Shown piece by piece: positions 1-8,800 of a DNA stretch of 64,000 nucleotides. The notes beneath the pieces are model-generated. The model ran no database searches. It had not been told where the DNA came from and saw only the letters and a list, made by a program, of their open reading frames with translations. How positions within the stretch are numbered: the stretch's first letter is position 1; each line of letters opens with the position of its first letter. The DNA comes from UBA7985 sp038141425. Lineage in GTDB: Bacteria > Pseudomonadota > Alphaproteobacteria > UBA7985. Both the position numbers and the translations under genes were made by a program. The DNA is taken from contig JAYQIC010000007.1 in the NCBI GenBank assembly GCA_038141425.1, forward strand, positions 248,001 to 312,000. The letters run 5' to 3'.

Positions 1-1451
1 CGCCGAGGGCTTTCGCGCGGCCCAGGCCGAGGCAAAGGGTGCCTTCGGCGATGACCGCATTTTCATCGAGAAGTTCATCGTCAATCCCCGGCACATCGAA
101 ATTCAGGTCCTGGCTGACCAGCGCGGCAACATCGTCCATCTGGGCGAGCGCGAGTGTTCGATCCAGCGACGGCACCAGAAGGTAATCGAAGAAGCGCCCT
201 CGCCCTTGATCGACCCGGAGACCCGGGCCGCCATGGGTGCGGAGGCGATTGCACTGGCGCAGGCGGTCGACTACGCCTCGGCCGGGACGGTGGAATTCAT
301 CGCCGATCAGGACCGCAATTTCTACTTTCTGGAGATGAATACGCGCATGCAGGTCGAACACCCGGTGACCGAGTTGATACACGATGTCGATCTGGTCGAG
401 TGGATGATCCGGGTTGCGGCCGGGGAGGAACTGCCCTTCCGCCAGTCCGAAATCGAGCACGAGGGCTGGGCGGTCGAAGCCCGGGTTTACGCCGAGGATC
501 CGTTGCGCGGGTTCCTGCCGTCCATCGGGCGGCTGGCGGTCTATGAGGAGCCGCAGGGCGAGGGCGTGCGGGTGGATTCCGGCGTCCGCGAAGGCGACGA
601 GATTTCCATGCACTACGACCCCATGATCGCCAAGGTGATCGCCTTTGGGGCGGACCGCGGAGAGGCGATCGAGCGGCTGGCCGGCGCACTAGATGGCTAC
701 GTGATCGAGGGGCTGGACCACAACGTTGCCTTCGTCAATCAGGTGCTGGGGGCTGAGCGGTTTCAGTCCGGCGCCCTGACCACGAATTACATTGCTGAGG
801 AATTCCCCGAGGGCTTTACCCCGGCCCACGTCGCGGGCGGTTCAGACGAGGGCATGCTGGTGGCGCTGGCTGGGCAGGTGCTGCGCGCCAATCAGGCGCT
901 TGAGGCTGGCAGATGCAGATGGCGCTTACACGGTGCTGGTGGATCGGCAGGCCTATCGCCTGCGGTTTGAAGACAGCGCGGAAGGGCTGAGCCTGCACGT
1001 GGAGGGACCCGAGCCGGGGTCTGCGCAGTTCGGTGCGGATGTACGCGACTGGCGGGCGGGTGAGCGGGTCTACCGCTGCACGCTGGGCGGCCGATCGCTG
1101 GTGCTGCAGGCCCGCCGTCGCGGGCTGGTCTGGACGGTGTCGCACGGGGGGCGGTCGGTGAGCCTGACACCGATGCGGTCTGAGGTTGCTGCGCTCTATG
1201 CCCTCATGCCGGAGCCGAAGGTCGTTGATACCTCGCGGCAGCTGATCTCGCCCATGCCCGGGCTGCTGAAGTCAGTCGCCGTTGAGGTGGGGCAGGCGGT
1301 TAAGGCCGGTGAAACCCTCGCTGTTGTCGAAGCCATGAAGATGGAGAACCTGCTGACGGCTGTTGTCGACGGCGTGGTCGAGAGCATCCCGGCGACCATC
1401 GGTGGGACACTCCGCCGCGATGAGGTGATCCTGACCCTCGAAAAGGGCTGA
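1..1451 (+). CDS. pccA: Propionyl-CoA carboxylase alpha (biotin carboxylase) subunit, 5' truncated, frameshifted
   Basis: The window opens inside this gene, in the frame starting at base 2. The enzyme carboxylates biotin with ATP and bicarbonate and passes the carboxyl group to the beta subunit, in propionyl-CoA breakdown. Visible in order are the end of the ATP-grasp domain with FLEMNTRMQVEHPVTE, the biotin carboxylase C-terminal domain, a BT linker domain typical of PccA, and a C-terminal biotinyl domain with EAMKMEN near base 1340, whose Lys carries biotin. The reading frame changes between about 893 and 912 (from ANQALEAG to LADADGAYTV), so one base is gained or lost there. The BT linker favours PccA over acetyl-CoA or methylcrotonyl-CoA carboxylase subunits. 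The beta subunit gene is not in the window. Confidence 0.85.
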
Positions 1452-1556
1452 TCAGTCCTCAGCTGCCGCGGCGGATCAAGTCGATAAGGATACTGCGCGG
1501 GGGAGATTTGTAAGCCGCGAAGCGGCGTCAAATCGAGCCCGCCACCTTATTTTTGC

Positions 1557-1704
1557 GCTCAAAACGCTTCGCATTTGCGCTCAACACGGCTTTGCCTTTG
1601 AGCGCGGTTTCCATTTACGCTCAACACGGCTTCGCCTTTGAGCGTGTGGGAGATTTTCGGGCCAAGCGTGCGCTTGAATGCTCAAAACGGCTCCGCCTTT
1701 GAGC
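1557..1704. repeat. Array of imperfect 25-bp palindromes (REP-like)
   Basis: Three clear copies of a unit of the form GCTCAAmACGGC-nnn-GCCTTTGAGC lie at 1579-1603, 1619-1643 and 1680-1704. A degenerate copy lies at about 1557-1578. The ends GCTCAA/TTGAGC and the inner GGC/GCC can pair, so each unit can form a small hairpin. Such clustered palindromes between convergent genes resemble bacterial REP or BIME elements. No REP-associated transposase gene is seen in the window. Confidence 0.6.
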
Positions 1705-1758
1705 GCGTGGGAGTCCTTCGGGCCACCTTCCTTATTCGCTCAACATGGCGGAGTTTAT

Positions 1759-1775
1759 CCCGAGCCTGTCGAAGG
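1759..1775. repeat. Short repeat motif CCCGAGCCTGTCGAAGG
   Basis: This 17-base stretch is one base away from CCTGAGCCTGTCGAAGG, a short sequence I recall as dispersed in many copies in alphaproteobacterial intergenic regions. It sits directly after the palindrome array. Only this copy was noticed in the window, so its repeat status here rests on prior knowledge. Confidence 0.4.
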
Positions 1776-1901
1776 ACCTTTGAGCCTGTTGGCGTCTTTC
1801 ATGAAACAAGGTTGCGCCGACTTGTCCCCGACCGCGCTTCGCGCGGCGGGGCCAAGCGTCGCGTAGTCCGGTCCGCTCTGTGAAAACCTGCCAGTGGCGG
1901 T

Positions 1902-3176
1902 TCAGGCAACCAGCAGCACGTGCTTTTTCTTGCCGGCGGAGAGCTTAACGGCGCCCGTATCCGCGTCGACGTCCGCCGCGGTGATCTGTAGGTCCTCGTC
2001 ATCGACCTTATCGCCGTTGACCCGCGCGCCACCGCCCTTGATCAGACGCTTGACCTCACCTTTGGAGGCGGCCAGTCCGGCCGCGACGAAGGCGTCCTGC
2101 ACCCTCATCCCGGCATCGATTGCCCCGGCCGGGGCCTGCACCCGGGGCAGGTCGGCAGAGACCCCGCCTCCGCCGCCGAAGGTCGTTGCTGCGGCCCCCG
2201 CTGCGGCGTCTGCCGCCGCCTCACCCCGACACAACCGTGTCGCTTCGAGCGCCAGAACCTTCTTGCCTTCATTGATCGCAGCGCCCTCAGCCTGCCCGAG
2301 CGCGTCGCACTCTTCGATCGGCAGTTCGGTAAACAGCTTGAGGAAGCGACCGACATCGGCGTCTTCGGTATTCCGCCAGAATTGGTAAAAGTCGAAATCG
2401 CTGAGCTTGTCCGCGTTGAGCCAAACCGCACCGCCAGCTGATTTGCCCATCTTCTGCCCCGATGCCGTTGCCAGCAGCGGCACCGTCAGACCGAACAGAT
2501 CGGTGCCGTCGATCCGGCGACCCAGCTCGATCCCCTGGACGATATTGCCCCACTGGTCCGACCCACCCATTTGCAGAGCAGCGCCATGCCGGCGCGAGAG
2601 TTCGAGAAAATCATAGCCCTGGATGATCATGTAGTTGAACTCGAGGAAGCTGAGGTTCTGCTCGTTCTCCAGGCGGCGGCGGACGAAATCCATCTTGGTC
2701 ATGGCATTGACGGAGAAGTGCCGTCCGACCTCACGCAGAAAGTCGATGTATTTCAACCCTTCCAACCAGTCTGCGTTGTTGGCCATGATTGCCCCGGTCG
2801 GGCTATCGTCGTAGCGCAGGAAACGGTCGAAGATGGTGCGGATCCCGGCCATGTTCGCCGCGATGATTTCGTCGGTCAGCAGCGGACGGGCCTCGTTCTT
2901 GTCCGACGGGTCGCCGATCTTGGTCGTCCCGCCGCCCATGAGGGTGATCGGACGATTCCCGGTCCGCTGGAACAGCCGCAGCATCATGATGTTCATCAGG
3001 TGCCCGACGTGCAGCGAATCCGCCGTACAGTCGTAGCCGATGTAGGCCGTCACAGGCCCGGTGGCGAAGGCCTTATCCAGCCCGTCGACGTCGGTGCACT
3101 GGTGCAGATAGCCGCGGGCAAAGGCTTCCTTGAGGAAGGGGGATTGCGCTTGGGACAGGGACTGCTCGGTGCTCAT
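1902..3176 (-). CDS. tyrS: Tyrosyl-tRNA synthetase
   Basis: This cytoplasmic class I synthetase charges tRNA-Tyr with tyrosine. The product is 424 residues, the usual length. The HIGH motif appears as HVGH at residues 56-59 and the KMSKS motif as KMGKS at residues 242-246. The tyrosine pocket sequence QMGGSDQWGNI lies near residue 205. An S4 RNA-binding domain occupies the last 70 residues or so (KGEVKRLIKGGGARVNG). The gene is intact. It is last in a minus-strand cluster, 44 bases after the alpha/beta hydrolase gene, and converges on pccA. Confidence 0.97.
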   Translation of the reverse strand: MSTEQSLSQAQSPFLKEAFARGYLHQCTDVDGLDKAFATGPVTAYIGYDCTADSLHVGHLMNIMMLRLFQRTGNRPITLMGGGTTKIGDPSDKNEARPLLTDEIIAANMAGIRTIFDRFLRYDDSPTGAIMANNADWLEGLKYIDFLREVGRHFSVNAMTKMDFVRRRLENEQNLSFLEFNYMIIQGYDFLELSRRHGAALQMGGSDQWGNIVQGIELGRRIDGTDLFGLTVPLLATASGQKMGKSAGGAVWLNADKLSDFDFYQFWRNTEDADVGRFLKLFTELPIEECDALGQAEGAAINEGKKVLALEATRLCRGEAAADAAAGAAATTFGGGGGVSADLPRVQAPAGAIDAGMRVQDAFVAAGLAASKGEVKRLIKGGGARVNGDKVDDEDLQITAADVDADTGAVKLSAGKKKHVLLVA

Positions 3177-3220
3177 GCTGCTGCGTCTCTCACTGCTGGG
3201 TCTATCACTGCTGGCCTGCC

Positions 3221-3982
3221 TCAGCCCTCATCCGCCGTTTCGCCGTCCTCAGCGTCCATGGAATCAAGGAGTTCATCAAAGTCCATCTCGACGTCTTCGT
3301 CCTCGACCTCGACCTCTGGTTCTTCTTCTTCCTCGGGCGGTAGCAGTTGCGGGGCGGCTTCGATATAGCTGCGGATCGAGCCCTCCAGCTCCTTCTCCTT
3401 ACCGGTGAAAAAGTGGTTGGCACCCTCGATGACGTGATAGTCGATGTCGATTCCGCGCTGGGCGCGCAGCTTTTCCACCAGTTTGAACACCTGATCCTGC
3501 GGGACGAAATCATCCTGGTTGCCCTGGATGAACAGGCCCGAGTTCGGACACGGCGCGAGGAAGGTGAAATCGTAGAGGTTTGCCGGTGGAGACACGCTGA
3601 TGAAGGCGTTGATCTCCGGGCGACGCATCAGCAGCTGCATGCCGATCCAGGCACCGAAATCGTAACCTGCAACCCAGCACCCGCGCGCATTGGGACGGTG
3701 GGTCTGCAGCCAGTCCAGCGCGGTTGCCGCATCGGACAATTCGCCCTCACCGCGGTCGTATTCGCCTTCAGACGCGCCAACCCCGCGGAAATTGAAGCGC
3801 AGCACGTTGAAACCCGCATTCACGAAGGTATGGAACATCAGGAAGGTCACCGTGTTGTCCATGGTGCCATTGTGCTGCGGGTGCGGGTGCAGAATCAGGG
3901 CGATTGGTGCCGATTCGTCGTCGTTGCCTTCGTAGCGGGCTTCGATGCGACCTTCGGGGCCGGGTATAATCAGCTTGGGCAT
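3221..3982 (-). CDS. Alpha/beta hydrolase, COG2945-like, with acidic C-terminal tail
   Basis: The product is about 253 residues and begins MPKLIIPGPEGRIEARYEG. An open frame continues upstream, but this ATG begins the conserved part. Family features are LILHPHPQHNGTMDN (oxyanion-loop region), RFNFRGVGASEG, the nucleophile-elbow position GYDFGAW, and a late VIEGANHFF with the catalytic His. The elbow reads G-Y-D-F-G, so Asp replaces the usual nucleophilic Ser. If that is correct, the protein may not be a normal esterase, or it may use another residue. The last 45 residues are very acidic (EEEEEPEVEVEDEDVEMD). The substrate is unknown. It lies upstream of tyrS in the same orientation. Confidence 0.8.
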   Translation of the reverse strand: MPKLIIPGPEGRIEARYEGNDDESAPIALILHPHPQHNGTMDNTVTFLMFHTFVNAGFNVLRFNFRGVGASEGEYDRGEGELSDAATALDWLQTHRPNARGCWVAGYDFGAWIGMQLLMRRPEINAFISVSPPANLYDFTFLAPCPNSGLFIQGNQDDFVPQDQVFKLVEKLRAQRGIDIDYHVIEGANHFFTGKEKELEGSIRSYIEAAPQLLPPEEEEEPEVEVEDEDVEMDFDELLDSMDAEDGETADEG

Positions 3983-4061
3983 GGGGCGTCTCGCTTCTGT
4001 GTCTGATCTAGGCTTTAGATCAAAGCGCGTCGCCAAAGAAGACCTTGGATAGGAGGGTTGC

Positions 4062-4691
4062 TTATTGCGCTGAGGTCTCGCTGTCAGCGTCGGCGCTGGC
4101 GTCGTCGCCAGCCCCAGCGTCAGAGCCGTCGCCGAAGTCTTCGCCAAAGCCTCCCCCAGCGCCGTCGGTGAAGCTGTCATCACTGCTGCCAAAGCCGAAA
4201 CTGAAACCCGCGCCCGCGTCTTCCGGCGGATTGCCTTCACCGACGCCACCGCCGAACATGGTCTGGCTGATCAGATCCACGAGGTTTACCGCGTCGCTGG
4301 TGTCTTCGATGATGTGACCATCGACCATCATGGTCATGGAGCCTCCCGGCACCAGCTCGATGAAGTTACCGCCCAGCAACGAGCCGAAGCTGATCTTCGC
4401 GGAGGTATCATCGGGCAGGGATAGTCCCGGGTTCAGACCAATTTCGACGACGGCGTCGAAGTAGGGCTCCTCAAGCCGGGCAGCGATAACCCGACCGATC
4501 GGCACGCCGGACATCTTGACCGTCGCGCCGGGATCGATGCCATCGGCATTGCCGAAGACGGCGAAGACCCGTGTGCCCTCGCCACCACCGGCGATGGGGC
4601 GTCCCGAGGGCAACAGGCCGCCAAAGAAAATGGCCACGCCGACGACCAGCGCGCCGAGTATGATTTCCAGATATCGGTTGGTCGGAGCCAT
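4062..4691 (-). CDS. mlaD: MCE-domain protein, MlaD-like phospholipid transport component
   Basis: The product is about 209 residues, starting MAPTNRYLEIILGALVVG. A single N-terminal membrane helix (residues about 7-27) is followed by one MCE domain with VFGNADGIDPGATVKMSGVPIG and ISFGSLLGGNFIEL. This is the layout of MlaD, which forms a hexameric periplasmic ring in the Mla pathway for retrograde phospholipid transport to the inner membrane. After about residue 135 the chain is low-complexity Gly, Ser and Asp, ending SADADSETSAQ. The mlaE and mlaF partners are not adjacent. It follows the NDUFA12 gene by 10 bases and is probably co-transcribed with it. The gene symbol is by similarity only. 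Confidence 0.8.
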   Translation of the reverse strand: MAPTNRYLEIILGALVVGVAIFFGGLLPSGRPIAGGGEGTRVFAVFGNADGIDPGATVKMSGVPIGRVIAARLEEPYFDAVVEIGLNPGLSLPDDTSAKISFGSLLGGNFIELVPGGSMTMMVDGHIIEDTSDAVNLVDLISQTMFGGGVGEGNPPEDAGAGFSFGFGSSDDSFTDGAGGGFGEDFGDGSDAGAGDDASADADSETSAQ

Positions 4692-4701
4692 GGGGAAGCG
4701 C

Positions 4702-5082
4702 TTAGCCCGCCTCGTTGGGGTTCCAGGCCTGGTAGTCGCCTGTGGTCGCGGCGCGAGGCTGCGCTGTCCGGGGATCGCCGTCTGGGATGTAAGCACCCGG
4801 TGTTCCGGTCTGGTTGGGCTGGTGCTCTTTCTGCCAGGCAAACTTGCTCAGGCTGGCTTCGGTCGGTGCTTGCTCCAGCGTGTGGTTCATCCAGCCCTGC
4901 CACTCTGGTGGCACCCGGCTGGCTTCTTTCTCATTGCGGTAGATGACCCACCGGCGTTCCTTCAACGATGACCCGACCATGGGCTTGGCGCGCCGCTCTT
5001 TATAATAGCGGTTGCCCTCTTCATCGGTTCCGACGAGCGTACCGTTAAAGAAGGTGTGCAGGCGCGTGGCAAAGGACGACAT
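4702..5082 (-). CDS. NDUFA12 family NADH:ubiquinone oxidoreductase accessory subunit
   Basis: The product is 126 residues, starting MSSFATRLHTFFNGTLVGTD. The motifs LVGTDEEGNRYYKERR, RRWVIYRNEKEASRVPPEW and GWMNHTLEQAP are the signature of NDUFA12 (the complex I 17.2-kDa or B17.2 subunit). That subunit is shared by mitochondria and Alphaproteobacteria and supports complex I assembly or stability. The open frame extends about 55 codons upstream, but that part has no family similarity, so the internal ATG is chosen. The C-terminal 40 residues are Pro- and Thr-rich. It is the first gene of a minus-strand cluster and diverges from nrdJ. Confidence 0.9.
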   Translation of the reverse strand: MSSFATRLHTFFNGTLVGTDEEGNRYYKERRAKPMVGSSLKERRWVIYRNEKEASRVPPEWQGWMNHTLEQAPTEASLSKFAWQKEHQPNQTGTPGAYIPDGDPRTAQPRAATTGDYQAWNPNEAG

Positions 5083-5311
5083 CTGAGCTTCCGATTCGGG
5101 TGGGGGTGCTGTTAAAACCGCCGGGAACATAAACGTGGGCGATTCAAAATGCCAGCCCCATGCCCGTGCCGGCGCATTGTCGCATAATCTGGCGCGGTCA
5201 GACTTGAGTAGGTCGAGGAGTCGCCGCAATCTCCACCCACCAAACACGCTGATTCGTTGGGGTGCGACAAATTTTTCGTGCCTTATTTTCGCATAATTTC
5301 AGCGGCCTGAG

Positions 5312-5327
5312 ACACTATATCTTGTGT
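5312..5327. promoter_or_regulatory. NrdR box upstream of nrdJ
   Basis: The 16 bases ACACTATATCTTGTGT fit the NrdR consensus acaCwAtATaTwGwgt at all but one position. NrdR is the zinc/ATP-cone repressor of ribonucleotide reductase genes, and the next gene on the plus strand is a ribonucleotide reductase. NrdR sites usually come in pairs about three helical turns apart. Only a poor second candidate was seen (about 5265-5280), so the pairing is unresolved. Confidence 0.75.
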
Positions 5328-5512
5328 TTGACCCTCCAAATCAGACGAAATGTTGATTTTTTCTGTGGAAAACCTGGGGCAATTGTGAGACTGTGCGATG
5401 CCCTGAACGGCACAGCAAGGTCGTTCGGTGCGGCGAGAACCAATGAGTCAAAATCGGCCTGAAAGTTCTTGCTTCGTTCCGGAATTTTGTTGCATCAAAG
5501 TCGATGCTCCAG

Positions 5513-5535
5513 TTGCGTGGCAGTTTTCCACGCAA
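5513..5535. repeat. Perfect 8-bp inverted repeat
   Basis: TTGCGTGG at 5513-5520 and CCACGCAA at 5528-5535 flank a 7-base spacer CAGTTTT. It may be a protein-binding site or an RNA hairpin in the nrdJ leader. No T run follows it, so it is not a standard terminator. Confidence 0.5.
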
Positions 5536-5757
5536 TTCAACCCGGAAGGCCAAGGCAAGCGATTTTCGGTGCTGGACTACGGCGCCCGTAAGTCGCATAA
5601 GCCGCGTCTTTGGACGCCGATTCTTTCGGTGGCTGGAGAGCCCGCGACAGCAAGCAATTATTGCGGCGGGAAGAGGGATAAAAACTCGGGGGTGCGACGC
5701 CGCGCGGGATTTAACGACCGCGATTTACAGGTTTAGCGCTGAATAGAATTTTTGCGA

Positions 5758-5788
5758 ACGGGTGCGCTCAGCGAACCCGTGAGCGGGT
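5758..5788 (+). promoter_or_regulatory. Mutually exclusive hairpins before nrdJ (possible leader element)
   Basis: Three short segments can pair in two exclusive ways: ACGGGT (5758-5763) with ACCCGT (5775-5780), or ACCCG (5775-5779) with CGGGT (5784-5788). The second hairpin is followed by GCCTTTTCC. Such an arrangement can act as an attenuator. It lies 54 bases before the likely nrdJ start. The function is inferred from base pairing alone. Confidence 0.3.
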
Positions 5789-5841
5789 GCCTTTTCCGTT
5801 CAACCAAGCGGACTGGCACCAGCACAAGGGGTTGGTTACAC

Positions 5842-8800
5842 ATGCGTATCGAGCGGCGCTTCACCGCGGATTCCCAGTCGGCTTACGGCAGTCTTCAGTT
5901 CCGTCAGACTTCATCTGAAATCAGAAACCCGGACGGGTCGCTGGTCTTTCTGCCCCCGATATCTGGGTGCCCGAGAATTTCAGCCAGGTTGCCAGCGATA
6001 TTCTGGCGCAGAAATATTTCCGGAAGGCGGGCGTGCCCGCGCGCCTGAAGCGCGTGGAAGAATCCAGCGTACCGTCATTCCTCTGGCGGTCAGTTGCAGA
6101 CGAAAAGGCACTGGCCAAGCTGCCGGAAGAAGAGCGCTACGTTGGTGAGACCGACGCCCGGCAAGTGTTCGACCGCCTGGCCGGCACTTGGACCTACTGG
6201 GCGTGGAAAGGCGGCTACTTCGACAGCGAAGACGACGCCCAGGCCTACTTCGATGAAATGCGCTACATGCTGGCGAGCCAGATGGCCGCGCCGAACTCCC
6301 CGCAGTGGTTCAACACCGGCCTGCACTGGGCCTACGGTATCGATGGCCCCAGCCAGGGCCACTACTACGTCGACTATGAGACCGGTAAACTGACCAAGTC
6401 CAAGTCGGCCTACGAGCACCCGCAGCCCCACGCCTGTTTCATTCAGTCCGTTGCCGACGATCTGGTCAACGATGGCGGCATCATGGACCTGTGGGTGCGT
6501 GAAGCGCGACTGTTCAAGTACGGTTCCGGCACGGGGTCGAACTTCTCCGCCCTGCGCGGCGAAGGCGAGAGCCTGGGCGGGGGCGGAAAGTCCTCGGGCC
6601 TGATGTCCTTCCTGCGCATCGGCGACCGGGCGGCCGGTGCCATCAAGTCCGGCGGGACGACCCGCCGTGCGGCGAAAATGGTTACGGTCGACGCTGACCA
6701 CCCCGATATCGAGTCCTACATCAACTGGAAGTGGGTCGAAGAGCAGAAGGTCGCCAGCCTGGTTGCGGGTTCCAAGAACCTGAACAAGCACATGCAGGCG
6801 ATCATGACGGCCTGCCAGTCTATGGACGGCGACGAGCGCCTCGATGCCAAAACCAACCCGGCGCTTAAGCAGTCGATCCGCGAAGCTCGCCGGGCGCAGG
6901 TGCCGGACAACTACATCTACCGCGTGATCGAAATGGCGCGGCAGGGCTTCACCGAAATCGAGATCCCGACCTACAACACCGATTGGGACAGCGACGCCTA
7001 CCTGACCGTTTCCGGTCAGAACTCGAACAACTCCGTGCGCGTGACCAACGATTTCCTCGGCAAGGTCGAGCGTGGTGAGAACTGGGACCTGACCAGCCGT
7101 ATCACCGGCAAAGTGATGAAGTCGGTTAACGCAGCCGACCTCTGGGATCAGATTTCGTTTGCGGCCTGGGCCTGTGCTGACCCGGGGCTGCAGTACGACA
7201 GCACCATCAACGAGTGGCACACCTGCCCCGAGTCCGGTCGGATCAATGCCTCGAACCCCTGTTCCGAGTACATGTTCCTCGACGATACCGCCTGTAACCT
7301 CGCCTCGCTGAACCTGATGAAGTTCGTGGGCAGTGAGCCGGGCACGCTGGATATCGAAGCCTACGAGCACGCCTGCCGTCTGTGGACGCTGACGCTCGAG
7401 ACCTCCGTGCTGATGGCGCAATTCCCGTCCAAGGAAATCGCCAAACTGTCCTACGAATATCGGACACTGGGGCTGGGCTTTGCCAACATTGGCGCGCTGC
7501 TGATGTCCATGGGCCTTGGCTACGATTCCGACGAAGGCCGGGCGATCTGTGGTGGTCTGTCGGCATTGATGACCGGCATGTCCTACGCGACCTCGGCTGA
7601 AATCGCATCCGAGCGCGGTGCCTTCCCGGGCTACGAGCGCAATGCTTCGTCGATGCTGCGGGTTATCCGCAATCACCGCCGCGCGGCCTACGGCGAGTCC
7701 GAAGGTTACGAAGACCTGACCATTCTGCCCGTTCCACTCGTGGCCGATGACTGCCCGGTACCGGCGCTGGTCGAGGCCTCCAAAGCGGCTTGGGATCGCG
7801 CGCTGAGCGAAGGCGAGAAGCACGGTTACCGCAACGCGCAGACCACCGTGGTTGCCCCGACGGGGACCATCGGCCTGGTCATGGATTGTGACACCACCGG
7901 GATCGAGCCGGACTTCGCGCTGGTGAAGTTCAAGAAGCTCGCCGGCGGCGGCTACTTCAAGATCATCAACCAGACTGTGCCGCTGGCGCTGCAGAACCTC
8001 GGTTACAGCAGCGACCAGATCGATGACGTTATTGCCTACGCGGTCGGCACGGGTTCGCTGTCGAACGCGCCGGGTATCAATAACGACAGCCTGCGTGCGC
8101 GCGGCTTCGATGATGAGAAGCTGCAGGCGATCGAGGCCTCGCTGAGCACGGCATTCCAGCTCAAGTTTGCTTTCAACCGCTTCAGCCTCGGGGATGACTT
8201 CTGCCGCGACGTGCTTGGTTTCACCGATGCGCAGCTGAACGACTTTAATTTCGACATGCTCGCGGGCATGGGCTTCAGCGCCGAAGATATTGAAGCCGCC
8301 AATGAGCACATTTGCGGCACGATGACGGTCGAGGGTGCGCCGCACCTGAAGGCCGAGCACATGAAGGTCTTTGACTGTGCGAACCGCTGCGGGGCCAAGG
8401 GCACGCGTGAGCTGTCCACCGACTCTCACATCCGCATGATGGCGGCATCGCAGCCGTTCATCTCCGGGGCGATTTCCAAGACCATCAACATGCCGAACAC
8501 GGCGACGGTCGGCGAAGTCAAGGACGCCTACATGCTGTCCTGGAAACTGGGGATTAAGGCGAACGCGCTCTACCGTGACGGCTCCAAGCTGTCTCAGCCG
8601 CTGAGTGCAGCCCTGCTGGTCGACACCGATGCAGACGCCGAGGAGGCAGCCGATGCAGCCGAAGCACTGGCACAGGCCAACCCGGTCAAGCAGGCCGAAG
8701 TCGTTGCCGAACGGATTGTCGAACGCATCATCGAGCGCATGCCGGAGCGGAAGCGCCTGCCCAACCGCCGTAAGGGCTACACCCAGAAGGCGATCGTTGG

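Larger units (their letters stand above)
1452..1901. other. Intergenic spacer between convergent pccA and tyrS, palindrome-rich
   Basis: These 450 bases hold no convincing gene; the short open frames here are made of repeat sequence. A long interrupted hairpin lies at 1505-1534 (GATTTG, GCCGC, gaa, GCGGC, CAAATC). It sits between two genes transcribed towards each other and could end transcription from either side, although no T run follows. Downstream is a group of imperfect palindromes and a short dispersed-repeat motif, listed separately. The phrase GGGCCAAGCGT occurs twice, near 1660 and near 1850. Confidence 0.6.
5083..5841. other. Long divergent intergenic region upstream of nrdJ
   Basis: These 759 bases separate the NDUFA12 gene from nrdJ. 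A frame of about 100 codons exists at 5428-5736, but its composition and lack of recognisable motifs give no reason to call it a gene. The region holds an NrdR box (5312-5327), a perfect inverted repeat (5513-5535) and a set of alternative pairing segments just before nrdJ (5758-5788), each listed separately. I looked for a cobalamin riboswitch because NrdJ needs B12, but found no recognisable B12 box. Confidence 0.6.

Noticed and set aside
5428..5736. Possible small gene of about 102 codons upstream of nrdJ
   Set aside because: No ribosome-binding site of note, no recognisable motif, and a competing frame of similar length overlaps it.
5300..5841. Cobalamin riboswitch before the B12-dependent nrdJ
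   Set aside because: Searched by eye for the B12 box and the surrounding stems; none found. The NrdR box gives a better explanation of control.
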